Below are positions 44,283-51,868 of a stretch of 64,000 bases of DNA, piece by piece. A program made the translations under genes and the position numbers. Under the pieces are notes generated by a model. That model was not told the origin of the DNA, searched no databases, and saw nothing but the letters and a program-made list of their open reading frames with translations. The stretch is taken from assembly GCA_022826485.1 (NCBI GenBank), contig JAJDUU010000006.1:1-64000 (forward strand). The letters are read 5' to 3'. Within the stretch, counting starts at the first letter, position 1. Every line of letters begins with the position of its first letter. This DNA is from Chloroflexota bacterium. GTDB taxonomy: Bacteria; Chloroflexota; UBA11872.

Positions 44283-45132
44283 CCATCCAACCGACTCATC
44301 CGACGCTCTGGAGAGCATCGAAGCGTCCGGCGCCTCGGTCGAGGAGGCGCTGCGCCAGGCCCTGCGGCAACTCGACGCCACCATCGACGACGTCGACGTC
44401 GAGATTCTGTCCAGCGGCGGCTCGCGCTTGCTGCGTCGCGACGCCGAAGCGCGCGTGCGTGTGGTGCGCCGCGAGCGGCCCTTCTCCGCCACCATCGACG
44501 ACGTGGAGCATGAGCCTCCGGGCGAAGCCGACGTCGAACCCCCGCCAAGAGCCGCCGAGCCCAGCGAGCCGCCGGTCGAACCGCCTCCGCCCGCTCCGCC
44601 GGCGCCCGAACCCGTGGAGGAGCCCGTCGCGGAGCAACCGGCGCCCCGTGCCCGCGCGTCTCGGACCCTGGTCGAGAGCGGCGAAGAGCTGCAGGACATC
44701 GTCGAGGATTTGCTCGCGGGCATGCTGGATCGCATGGGATTCATCGCCGAAATCGAGCTCGTCGAAGAGGATCCGCTCGCCTACAACGTCGTCGGCGACG
44801 ACGACTTTTCCAAGCTCATCGGCAGGCATGGGTCCACGCTGCGGTCGTTCGGCTACCTCATCAACCTCATGGCCGGACGGCAGCTCGGCCAGCCGTGCCG
44901 CGTGCTCATCGACGTCAACAGCTATCGCGCTCGCCGCGCCGATCACCTGCGCGAGCTTGCCGAGACGCTCGCCGACGAGGTGATCGAGACCCAGGAGCCC
45001 GTCACGCTCGAGTCCATGCCCGCCAACGAACGCCGGCTCATCCACGTGGCCCTGGCCGACGACGAAAACGTCCGCACCTACAGCATCGGCGAGGGCGATG
45101 AGCGCCGGGTCGTGATCAGCCCCAGGGCCTAG
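44275..45132 (+). CDS. jag: Jag/KhpB RNA-binding protein
   Basis: The 285-residue protein starts at GTG 44275 inside the yidC end (8-bp overlap). It has an N-terminal Jag domain (ASGASVEEALRQALRQL), a long Pro/Glu-rich linker (about 85-125), a KH domain (SKLIGRHGSTLRSFGYLINL) and a C-terminal R3H domain (SMPANERRLIHVAL). KhpB/Jag forms an RNA-binding complex with KhpA that affects cell elongation. Position after yidC is standard. The linker is longer than in most homologues. Confidence 0.93.
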   Translation: MADHPTDSSDALESIEASGASVEEALRQALRQLDATIDDVDVEILSSGGSRLLRRDAEARVRVVRRERPFSATIDDVEHEPPGEADVEPPPRAAEPSEPPVEPPPPAPPAPEPVEEPVAEQPAPRARASRTLVESGEELQDIVEDLLAGMLDRMGFIAEIELVEEDPLAYNVVGDDDFSKLIGRHGSTLRSFGYLINLMAGRQLGQPCRVLIDVNSYRARRADHLRELAETLADEVIETQEPVTLESMPANERRLIHVALADDENVRTYSIGEGDERRVVISPRA

Positions 45133-45141
45133 AAGACCGCC

Positions 45142-45181
45142 GCTCAAGTCCACTCTCCTCGGAGGGAAAATTGTCTTGAGC
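45142..45181. terminator. Possible terminator after jag
   Basis: GCTCAAG (45142-45148) and CTTGAGC (45175-45181) pair over 7 bp, enclosing a small inner stem (CTCC-TC-GGAG) and an AAAA run. It sits 9 bp after the jag stop. Stability is moderate, so this is tentative. Confidence 0.35.
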
Positions 45182-45185
45182 CCTT

Positions 45186-45355
45186 CCGTCATTCCGGCGG
45201 AGAGCCTGCCCCGGACTTGATCCGGGGCCGGAATCCAGTCCGGCCGAACCCGGGGTCGCACCGGATACTTGGCGTAGAGCCTGCCCCTCCGTCATTCCGG
45301 CGAAGGCCGGAATCCAGTCCGGTCGAACCTGGAAGCGCGCCGGATGCTTGGCGTC
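45186..45355. repeat. Tandem REP-like units between jag and pfkB
   Basis: Two copies of the CCGTCATTCCGGC...GCCGGAATCC palindrome (45186-45236, with an inner CCCCGG/CCGGGG stem, and 45289-45315) are each followed by AGTCCGGyCGAACC and CCGGATrCTTGGCG. This makes a tandem repeat of roughly 100 bp. The 322-bp gap from 45133 to 45454 holds no gene; its last part is a degraded copy of the 12233-type repeat (GAACGGATTGGGG) abutting the pfkB start. Confidence 0.7.
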
Positions 45356-45454
45356 GGGCGGGTCTCAGACCCGCCTCTACAGGCTTATGCAAGAGTCTCC
45401 GGAAGCGGACAGGCTCTCGGCCTTCCGCAGGGGCTGCCGAACGGATTGGGGAAC

Positions 45455-46342
45455 ATGGAGGCGAAGGCATCCTCTTCTTCTGAAAGGCTCCCTGGCACGG
45501 CCACGCAGCACCCTCGCTCGACCTACCTCACGGTCGGCCACGTCACCCGCGACCTCCATTCATCGGGATGGGAATTCGGGGGAACGGCGTATTACAGCAG
45601 CCTCGTGGCGCAACGCCTCGGGATGCTCGTCACCGCGGTCACCCGTGCCGCCGCGGCGGACGCCGACGCGCTGGCGGCGGCATGCCCCGAGATTCGATGG
45701 GTCGCTCGCGCCGCGCCGGCCACGACGTCCATGCGCAACACCTACGGGCTGCAAGGCCGAACCCAGCACGCCCCGGAGGTCGCCGCGCCTATTGCTGCCG
45801 CCGACTTGGACGGGCTACCCGATGAGTTCGCGGTCGTGCACCTGGCGCCGGTCGTGGGCGAGATCGGCCCGGACCTGCTCGGCCACCTGCCGCACGCCGA
45901 CCTCACGGGGCTCACCGCGCAGGGCTTGCTCCGCCGCGTGGATCCCGACGGCGCCGTGCAGGGGCGAGGCTGGCCCGACGCCAAGGACATTCTCGACGCC
46001 ATCGACGTGCTCGTGCTGAGCAGCGAAGACATCGCCTCCGACCCCGCCGGCGCTACCGCACATCTCCAACGCGCGCGGATCGGTGTGCTCACGCGCGGGC
46101 CGTTGCCGGTGCAGGTGTTTGCGGACGGCGACTGTTCGGAGATTCCCGTCCGCCGCGTTGCCGACGCTAGTCCAACCGGCGCCGGCGACGTATTCGCGGC
46201 TGCCCTGTTCGTCAATCTGCAGCGCACCGGCCGGCTCGGCGACGCCGTGCAGACCGCCGCCGCCATCGCCACGCGCTGGGTCGAGCGTCGGTGGGACGCC
46301 TTCCCATCGGACCCTGAGCCCCCAACGCCCGGCCCGCGATGA
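45455..46342 (+). CDS. PfkB-family carbohydrate kinase
   Basis: From ATG 45455 the protein has 295 residues. The C-terminal PfkB signature ASPTGAGDVFAAALFV carries the catalytic Asp. GWEFGGTAYYSSLVAQRLG resembles the N-terminal Gly-Gly substrate region. The family phosphorylates sugars or nucleosides with ATP. The protein is short and lacks an evident lid-strand signature, so the substrate is unknown. Its stop overlaps the rqcH start by 4 nt (ATGA). The upstream 110 bp are dispersed-repeat DNA. Confidence 0.82.
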   Translation: MEAKASSSSERLPGTATQHPRSTYLTVGHVTRDLHSSGWEFGGTAYYSSLVAQRLGMLVTAVTRAAAADADALAAACPEIRWVARAAPATTSMRNTYGLQGRTQHAPEVAAPIAAADLDGLPDEFAVVHLAPVVGEIGPDLLGHLPHADLTGLTAQGLLRRVDPDGAVQGRGWPDAKDILDAIDVLVLSSEDIASDPAGATAHLQRARIGVLTRGPLPVQVFADGDCSEIPVRRVADASPTGAGDVFAAALFVNLQRTGRLGDAVQTAAAIATRWVERRWDAFPSDPEPPTPGPR

Positions 46343-48030
46343 ACTTCGACGTCCTCACCCTGGCGGCGGTGCGCCGCGAGATCGAGGACCGCGCCGTCGG
46401 CGGACGCATTCAGCGCGTCGTGGCGCCTCAGCCCAACCGGATTGGGCTGGAGATCTACGCCAACCGCGCCGCGCAGCATCTGCTGATCCAGGCCGGACCG
46501 GTGAATTCCCGCGTGCACTTCGTGCGCGATCGCCTGCATGCCGGCAAGGCCCCGCCGAGTCCGCTGCTCCTGCTGTTGCGCAAGTGGGTGCGCGGCGGTC
46601 GCTTGGTGAGCGCGTCGCAGCTTCCCGTCGAGCGCGTGCTCGTGTTGCAGATGCGCGCGCGTCCGAACGCCGACGGGCCCGTGGTCGAGCACCGACTCAT
46701 CGTTGAGATCATCGGCCGGCAGGCGAACGTCATCCTGGTCGACGAGCAGGGGCTCATCCGCGATGCGCTGCGCCGGGTCCCCGGCGATGGCGGGCGCCGC
46801 CGCATCATGCCGCGCGCGCCCTACCAGCCACCCGCCCGGCTGTCGCTCCCGGCTCCGAGCATGGCCGCGCCCGCCGACGTGTCGGCGCAAGCCCGTCCCG
46901 GCGTGCCCGCCTGGCGCGCGCTGCTGCAGGCGGTTGGGGGCGTGAGTCCCACGCTCGCCCGCGAGTCGCTGGCGCGTGCCGGCGTCGATCCCGGAGCGCC
47001 AAGCCTCGACGTTGCAGCCTGGCCGGCGGTGCTCGCGGCGCTGCGCGACATTGCGGCTGACGTCGACGCCGGCGCGACGCATCCGTGCCTGGTGCCGACC
47101 GACGGCGGCTGGCAAGCCTTCGCGCCCTATGCCCTGACGCACCTCGATCGGCGCAGCCAACCGGTCGAGTCGATGAGCCATGCGCTCGAGACCTACTACG
47201 AGTCCGACGAAACCGCGTCGTCGGTCGACACGGTCAAGTCACGGGTTCTGGAGCCGCTCAGTGCGGCCATTGACCGGATCGAACGTCGCATCGCGTCCCT
47301 GCGCACCGCGGCGCCGACGGGCGCGGAGATCAGCGCCGCGCGCGCCGCCGGCCAGGCGCTGCTGGAGCATGCGCACCAGATTCCGGTCGCCGCCGGTCAC
47401 TTCGAGGCGCACGGGCAGCGGCTCGTGCTCGACCCCGCCAAATCGGTCGGCGCCAATGCCCAAACCTATTTCGCGCGCTACCGCGACCTCAAGCGCGCCG
47501 CGCGTCTGACGCCGCGACGCCTACGGCGGGCCGAGTTGGAGCTGGCCTTCTTGCGGCAGGCGGCGGATGACCTGCGGCGATCGGACTCAGCGATCGTCTC
47601 GCGCCAGATCGAGGGTCTATTGGCTGAAGCCGGCCACCTGCGCCCGCCGCGCCGCAAGCGACGGGCTGGACCGGCGGCGCCGGTCGAACGCCGCCTGCAC
47701 GGGCATCGTGTGCTCGCCGGACGCACCGCGGCCGAAAACCACCGACTCACGTTCAAGGATTCCGCCCCCGACGACCTCTGGTTTCACGCCCGCAACATGC
47801 CGGGCGCCCACGTGCTGCTGCGCGATCCGGGCGACGATCCGGCGCCCGAGCTGATCCACGCCGTGGCCCGGCTGGCCGCGCACCTGAGCGCCGGCCACGC
47901 CTCGACCGCCGTCGACGTCGACGTGACCCGCCGCCGCCACGTGCGCGCCATCCGCGGCGCCGGACCGGGTCAGGTCACCTACCGCAACCACCGCACCCTC
48001 CGCGTCGCCCCGCTCACCGACGACCATTGA
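46339..48030 (+). CDS. rqcH: RqcH/NFACT-family ribosome quality-control protein
   Basis: The 563-residue protein shows the NFACT layout. The N-terminal domain (MNFDVLTLAAVRREIEDR) has RIQRVVAPQPNRIGLEIYA and LLLRKWVRGGRLVSA. A helical coiled-coil middle follows (about 295-450), then the C-terminal NFACT-R domain DLWFHARNMPGAHVLLRD. RqcH recruits tRNA-Ala to stalled 50S subunits and adds Ala tails. Where functional RqcH has an Asp-Arg pair, this protein reads PVERVLVLQM (Glu-Arg). Coupled to pfkB by ATGA; the pairing has no known reason. Confidence 0.88.
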   Translation: MNFDVLTLAAVRREIEDRAVGGRIQRVVAPQPNRIGLEIYANRAAQHLLIQAGPVNSRVHFVRDRLHAGKAPPSPLLLLLRKWVRGGRLVSASQLPVERVLVLQMRARPNADGPVVEHRLIVEIIGRQANVILVDEQGLIRDALRRVPGDGGRRRIMPRAPYQPPARLSLPAPSMAAPADVSAQARPGVPAWRALLQAVGGVSPTLARESLARAGVDPGAPSLDVAAWPAVLAALRDIAADVDAGATHPCLVPTDGGWQAFAPYALTHLDRRSQPVESMSHALETYYESDETASSVDTVKSRVLEPLSAAIDRIERRIASLRTAAPTGAEISAARAAGQALLEHAHQIPVAAGHFEAHGQRLVLDPAKSVGANAQTYFARYRDLKRAARLTPRRLRRAELELAFLRQAADDLRRSDSAIVSRQIEGLLAEAGHLRPPRRKRRAGPAAPVERRLHGHRVLAGRTAAENHRLTFKDSAPDDLWFHARNMPGAHVLLRDPGDDPAPELIHAVARLAAHLSAGHASTAVDVDVTRRRHVRAIRGAGPGQVTYRNHRTLRVAPLTDDH

Positions 48031-48070
48031 CCGCCTGGCAACTCCCGGTCGAGTCCCTTCCCCCTGGAAC

Positions 48071-48157
48071 GAGACCCTTGCAACACTCCTCCGTCATTCC
48101 CGCGAAGGGAGACCCTTGCGCAACCCCTTCGTCATTCCCGCGAAGGCGGGAATCCAC
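48071..48157. repeat. Tandem REP-like units between rqcH and mutM
   Basis: Two successive units share GAGACCCTTGC followed by CGTCATTCCCGCGAAGG (48071-48109 and 48109-48157). The second also carries the closing arm GCGGGAATCC. A further CTGCAAGGGTCTCGTCGAAGG lies at about 48220-48240, partly the reverse complement. The 307-bp gap to mutM holds nothing else recognisable. Confidence 0.72.
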
Positions 48158-48337
48158 CCCTCATTGAACCTGGGGGCGGAGAGGATGCGTCCGGTCACCC
48201 CCAACCCCGGCTGGATTCTGCAAGGGTCTCGTCGAAGGGGGAAGGCTAGGATGGGTCGGCGGCTGACGAGCCGAATATGGCCGGTCTCAGCCCCACCCGC
48301 TCGCGGCCGTCCCAGCGCCGCCCATCCCGCAGCCTCC

Positions 48338-49159
48338 CTATCCCCGCCGCCGCTGACACCGCGGGCAAATGTGCGTCCCCCGCTGTCCAACCACCAGCCG
48401 CTCAATCGCGCGCCCGCAGCGCGGACACGGCTCCCCGGTGCGCTGGAAGACGTTGAGCCGCTCCTGATATCGCCCGCGCTCGCCGCGGCTTCCCACGTGC
48501 GTGAGAAAGCTCGTGCCGTCGTACTCGATCCCCGCCCGCAGCGTGGTCACGATCGCCCGCGCCAGGTTGTTCAGCCGCCGCAGGCTCAGCGATCCGGCCG
48601 GTGTGTCCGGGTGAATGCGCGCCAGCCACAGCGCTTCGTCGGCGTAGATGTTGCCCACGCCGGCCACGATCCGTTGGTCCAGCAACGTCGGCTTGATGGC
48701 CCGGCGACGACCGCCGACCGCCGCCTGCAGCACGCGACCGTCGAACCCCGGTTCCAGCGGTTCAGGCCCCAGGTCCGCCAGCAGCGCGTCAACCCCTGGC
48801 GGCGGCAGCAGCCAGGCCCGGCCGAAGCGCCGCACGTCCACGAAGTGCAGCGCCGGTCCCTCGTCGAACTCGACCACCAGGCGCGTATGCCCCACCGGAT
48901 CGTCCGCCGGACGCAGGAAAATGCGACCGCTCATCATCAGGTGCAGCACCAGCGCGCCGTCGTCCAGGTGCAGCAGTAAGTACTTCCCGCGGCGGTCGGC
49001 GCGTTGCACGGCTTTCCCGCGCAGGCCGCGGCCGAACCCCGCGACTGACGGTGCGTGCACTAGGCTTGCGTCGCGAACCTCCGTCCGCACCACGCGGCGA
49101 CCCACGATGGCGGCGGCAAGATCACGTCGAATCGTCTCGACTTCCGGCAACTCGGGCAT
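48338..49159 (-). CDS. mutM: Formamidopyrimidine-DNA glycosylase
   Basis: From ATG 49159 the protein has 273 residues starting MPELPEVETIRRDL: the N-terminal Pro2 nucleophile and Glu3 are intact. NIYADEALWLARIHP is the H2TH region, and the C-terminal zinc finger is CPRCGRAIERLVVGQRGTHICPRCQ. It excises oxidised purines (8-oxoG, Fapy) and nicks the strand. The intercalation/Lys region is standard. Length is normal. It is divergent from the VTT gene with a 20-bp gap. Confidence 0.95.
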   Translation of the reverse strand: MPELPEVETIRRDLAAAIVGRRVVRTEVRDASLVHAPSVAGFGRGLRGKAVQRADRRGKYLLLHLDDGALVLHLMMSGRIFLRPADDPVGHTRLVVEFDEGPALHFVDVRRFGRAWLLPPPGVDALLADLGPEPLEPGFDGRVLQAAVGGRRRAIKPTLLDQRIVAGVGNIYADEALWLARIHPDTPAGSLSLRRLNNLARAIVTTLRAGIEYDGTSFLTHVGSRGERGRYQERLNVFQRTGEPCPRCGRAIERLVVGQRGTHICPRCQRRRG

Positions 49160-49179
49160 GGCCGCCTTGCGCGTGACTC

Positions 49180-49818
49180 GTGACCGCTGAGGATACGCAC
49201 CGCGCGTCGCCGCCACCGGACCCGCAGGCGCCGCCGGGAGACGATGCTCCCGCCGATGGCCCGCTGCGACTGCCCAGCCGGCGAATGCTCTGGCTGCAGA
49301 TTGCGCTGCTCGTCGTCGCCATGGGCGGCAGCATTGCCGCCATCCCATTCGCGGGCGAGATCCGCGAGGCCGGCTGGACGGGCTTCATCTTGTTGTTCCT
49401 CCTGTCCGTGCAGTCCGGCGCGCTGTTCATGCTTCCCGGATTCGGCTTTGCCAGTATCGGCGCCTTCGCCATCGTCTTCGGCGACCCGTGGCTGCCGGCG
49501 CTGGTGGGCACCACGGGCCAGGTCATCGGTGAGATGGTGTCGTACCTGCTGGGAGCCACCGGGTCGCCCTGGATCCGGCGGCAGAAGGCCTACCTGCGGG
49601 TCGAGGCCTGGATCAAGCGCTGGGGGCTGCTGGTGGTGTTCGTCATCGCCGCCGTCCCAAATCCGGTGTTCGACATTGCCGGCGCGGTCGCCGGCGCCGC
49701 CGGCCTGGGCTGGAAGCGCTTCTTCGTCGCCTCGTGGGCCGGACGCCTCATCAAGAACGTCATCATCGCGTTCCTGGTGCTCGGCGGCGCGTCGCTATTC
49801 GAACGCTGGCTGAGCTAG
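49180..49818 (+). CDS. VTT/SNARE-associated (DedA-like) membrane protein
   Basis: The 212-residue protein starts at GTG with a 35-residue Pro-rich cytoplasmic head, then about five hydrophobic segments. The VTT core is recognisable: LPGFGFASIGAFAIVFG near the re-entrant loop, then GEMVSYLLGATGSPWIRR, and the C-terminal GLGWKRFFVASWAGRLIKN. Such proteins act as lipid scramblases or flippases in other organisms; no specific role is shown here. It is transcribed away from mutM. Confidence 0.85.
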   Translation: MTAEDTHRASPPPDPQAPPGDDAPADGPLRLPSRRMLWLQIALLVVAMGGSIAAIPFAGEIREAGWTGFILLFLLSVQSGALFMLPGFGFASIGAFAIVFGDPWLPALVGTTGQVIGEMVSYLLGATGSPWIRRQKAYLRVEAWIKRWGLLVVFVIAAVPNPVFDIAGAVAGAAGLGWKRFFVASWAGRLIKNVIIAFLVLGGASLFERWLS

Positions 49819-49960
49819 AAGACTTCTGATCAAGTCCGCTCCCCCCTAAGAAACCCGTGCGTAAGCTCTCCCGTGGAGCCTGGACCTGCACGCCAAGCTC
49901 CGCTGGAGGGGATCGGCAGGGCCCCTTTGAGCGGGAAGGCTGTGATGGGGGATCCTCCTT

Positions 49961-50045
49961 GTCATTCCCGCGCAGGGAGACCTTTGCGTAATCCCTCCGT
50001 CATTCCCGCGAAGAGCCTGCCCCGTACTCGATACGGGGCGGGAGT
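49961..50045. repeat. REP-like units in the gap before vapBC
   Basis: GTCATTCCCGCGCAGGGAGA (49961-49980) and CCGTCATTCCCGCGAAG (49997-50013) are copies of the window-wide family. The second is followed by GAGCCTGCCCCG and a small CCCCGTACTC/GATACGGGG palindrome like that at 45186. The gap 49819-50128 has no gene. Confidence 0.68.
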
Positions 50046-50128
50046 CTACCGGACGCTGAACCTGTTAGCCCACGCGTAGGGGCGACGCATGCGTCGCCCT
50101 TGCCTCTTTATTCAAAGGTCTCCGGAGG

Positions 50129-50179
50129 CGGGAATCCACCCCTCCACTGCCTCCGCGTCCGCCACGTCCACGACCCGCC
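50129..50179 (+). repeat. 51-bp direct repeat, left copy flanking vapBC-1
   Basis: CGGGAATCCACCCCTCC, then CTGCCTCCGCGTCCGCCACG and TCCACGACCCGCC. It matches 50941-50991 at 49 of 51 positions in the same orientation. The copies bracket the first vapBC operon exactly. Confidence 0.85.
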
Positions 50180-50188
50180 AGCCGCATG

Positions 50189-50226
50189 ATTATGCACTGA
50201 TGCGGTAATGTTATGCTCTGCATAAT
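50189..50226 (+). promoter_or_regulatory. Palindromic operator candidate at vapB-1 start
   Basis: ATTATGCA (50189-50196) and TGCATAAT (50219-50226) are a perfect 8-bp inverted repeat. Within it, TTATGC-TCT-GCATAA (50211-50225) forms a second, closer palindrome. The right arm overlaps the vapB ATG (50225). Repeated half-sites in AT-rich sequence immediately before an RHH antitoxin gene suggest the autoregulatory operator. Confidence 0.65.
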
Positions 50227-50482
50227 GCGAACCACCATTTCGCTCGATGACCAGCTGGCTCGACGTATAGGTCGGGAAGCTGCCGCGCGGGGCTTGAGCG
50301 TCAGCGCCTTCATCGCCCGGACCCTGGATGATGCGCTCAAGCGCCGCGAACCAACCCCCGCGCCGCCGTTTCGACTCGTGACCGTTCGCGGCAGTCGACC
50401 GCGTCGCGGCGTGGACCTAGATCGGCCACGCTCGATTGACGTCGGTGACGATCAGGGCCGGTACAGCCCCCGGGGCGCCTGA
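50225..50482 (+). CDS. Ribbon-helix-helix antitoxin (VapB-type)
   Basis: ATG 50225 gives 85 residues. The N-terminus MRTTISLDDQLARRIGREAA is an RHH strand and helix, and GLSVSAFIARTLDDALKRR is the second helix. The C-terminal half is Arg/Asp-rich and probably disordered until it binds its toxin. It is 6 bp upstream of the PIN-domain gene. An inverted repeat overlaps the start, which fits autorepression. The antitoxin role is inferred from architecture and pairing. Confidence 0.82.
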   Translation: MRTTISLDDQLARRIGREAAARGLSVSAFIARTLDDALKRREPTPAPPFRLVTVRGSRPRRGVDLDRPRSIDVGDDQGRYSPRGA

Positions 50483-50488
50483 CCGCGG

Positions 50489-50932
50489 ATGCTGCTGCCC
50501 GACGTCAACGTCCTGATCTACGCGCACATCGAGGATTCGAGTCCGGATCACCCCGCCTACGCCGCCTGGGTCACCCGCCTGGCGACCGGACAGGAACCAT
50601 TCGCCTTGTCGGTGCTGGTGCTGGCCGGGTTCGTCCGCATCGCCACCAACCCACGAATATTCGATCCGCCATCGACCACTGGTACGGCGTTTGCTTTCGT
50701 CTCGTCGCTCGTGGAACGGCCGACGGCGCGCATCGTCGGCCCCGGGCCCGACCACCTCGCGATCTTCGAGCACCTGTGCCGGGACTCCGCGGCAACCGGA
50801 AAGCTGGTGGCAGACGCTCAACACGCGGCAGTGGCCATCGAGCACGGGTGCACGATCGTTTCCACGGACGCCGATTTCAGCCGATTTCCGGGGCTCCGCT
50901 GGCACCATCCGTTAGGGCCATCGGCGCCATAG
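50489..50932 (+). CDS. PIN-domain toxin (VapC-type)
   Basis: The 147-residue protein starts MLLPDVNVLIYAHIEDS (first catalytic Asp, D5). Further PIN acidic residues lie in LVADAQHAAVAIEHG and VSTDADFSRFPGL. VapC proteins are Mg-dependent RNases, often cutting tRNA or rRNA. It is preceded by the RHH antitoxin and flanked on both sides by 51-bp direct repeats. The target is unknown. An extended loop (IATNPRIFDPPSTTGTAFA) is typical of the TA_VapC subgroup with long alpha-2 regions. Confidence 0.87.
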   Translation: MLLPDVNVLIYAHIEDSSPDHPAYAAWVTRLATGQEPFALSVLVLAGFVRIATNPRIFDPPSTTGTAFAFVSSLVERPTARIVGPGPDHLAIFEHLCRDSAATGKLVADAQHAAVAIEHGCTIVSTDADFSRFPGLRWHHPLGPSAP

Positions 50933-50940
50933 GGCGGCAG

Positions 50941-50991
50941 CGGGAATCCACCCCTCCGCCGCCTCCGCGTCCGCCACGTCCACGACCCGCC
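50941..50991 (+). repeat. 51-bp direct repeat, right copy flanking vapBC-1
   Basis: CGGGAATCCACCCCTCC, then GCCGCCTCCGCGTCCGCCAC and GTCCACGACCCGCC. Identical to 50129-50179 except at two positions. It begins 9 bp after the vapC-1 stop. Confidence 0.85.
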
Positions 50992-51105
50992 CCTTATCTC
51001 TAGCGCCCCTTCGCCAAGTAACCACCGTCCCAAGAGGATGACCAGCGGCGCCCCGCGCCAGATACTCGTCTCCGTATATGAGTGTCCGTACAAGGACGTG
51101 TGGCG

Positions 51106-51354
51106 ATGGCCCGGCTGGATGTACGGCTCGACGCCGAGCAACGACGGCGGCTGGAGGAGCTTGCGGAAACCAGCGCCAGGCCCATCTCCGACGTCGTGCG
51201 CGGCCTGATCGACGACGCCTATGAAGACGTTCTGCGCGAGCGTCGCCGACAGGCTGTCGAGCGACTGATCAAGCTGGAAGTCGAGGACCCGCCGGACGCG
51301 GCGGCCCTCTCGCGCGAGCTGGAGGCGGCCCATGAGCCCGGCGGCCTTCATTGA
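51106..51354 (+). CDS. Antitoxin of second vapBC pair (RHH-like)
   Basis: ATG 51106 (GTG 51082 is an alternative) encodes 82 residues. MARLDVRLDAEQRRRLEELA is followed by RPISDVVRGLIDDAYEDVL, an RHH pattern with a long helical, acidic C-terminus for toxin binding. Its 3' end overlaps the next PIN gene by 23 bp, which is strong coupling. It lies only 115 bp after the 51-bp repeat that closes the first module. Confidence 0.75.
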   Translation: MARLDVRLDAEQRRRLEELAETSARPISDVVRGLIDDAYEDVLRERRRQAVERLIKLEVEDPPDAAALSRELEAAHEPGGLH

Positions 51355-51790
51355 CGCCAACGTGCCGATCTACGCCGCCGGTCGAGAGCATCCCTATAAG
51401 GCGCCCTGCGCCCGCGTGCTCATGCTGGCCGCCGAGCACCCGCAATCGTTCGTCGCGGACGCCGAGGTCTTGCAGGAGCTTGTCCACCGCTACGTAGCCT
51501 CAGGCCGGTGGACGTTGGGCCGCGAGGTGCTTTTCAGCTTCGCCGAGGTCATGCGCGACCGCATCGAACCCGTCTACGCGAAAGACATTCTTGAAGCCGC
51601 AGATCTGGCCGACCGGAGTCCCGACATCAGCGCCCGCGACCTCCTCCACGCCGCCGTCATGCAGCGCGTGGGCGCCACGGAAATCGTCTCCGTGGACTCC
51701 AATTTCGACCGCCTGCCGGGCATCACCCGTCTGGACCCGATGCGCGTCGAAGATTGGGGCGAATCCCAACGTCACCGACCGCGTCGGTAG
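51332..51790 (+). CDS. PIN-domain toxin of second vapBC pair
   Basis: The 152-residue protein begins AAFIDANVPIYAAG (catalytic Asp), continues with AEVLQELVHRYVASG (Glu) and DISARDLLHAAVMQRVG (Asp), and ends with IVSVDSNFDRLPG (Asp). This is the full PIN acidic set. It is not closely similar to the first VapC, so the two modules are separate acquisitions rather than a tandem duplication. Expected to be an RNase, restrained by the overlapping antitoxin gene product. Confidence 0.86.
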   Translation: MSPAAFIDANVPIYAAGREHPYKAPCARVLMLAAEHPQSFVADAEVLQELVHRYVASGRWTLGREVLFSFAEVMRDRIEPVYAKDILEAADLADRSPDISARDLLHAAVMQRVGATEIVSVDSNFDRLPGITRLDPMRVEDWGESQRHRPRR

Positions 51791-51868
51791 GCGTGCGTTA
51801 ATCCGGACCGGGCCGGATAATATGGGGCTTGACGGTTCGCGTTCCGATCCGAAACGGAGCAGTGCGTC

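Noticed and set aside
48071-48240. Repeated GAGACCCTTGC units looking like a short CRISPR array
   Set aside because: Unit spacing and content match the dispersed REP-like family; there are no regular spacers and no cas genes.
50489-51790. The two vapBC pairs as a tandem duplication
   Set aside because: The two PIN proteins and their antitoxins are not closely similar, so independent modules are more likely.
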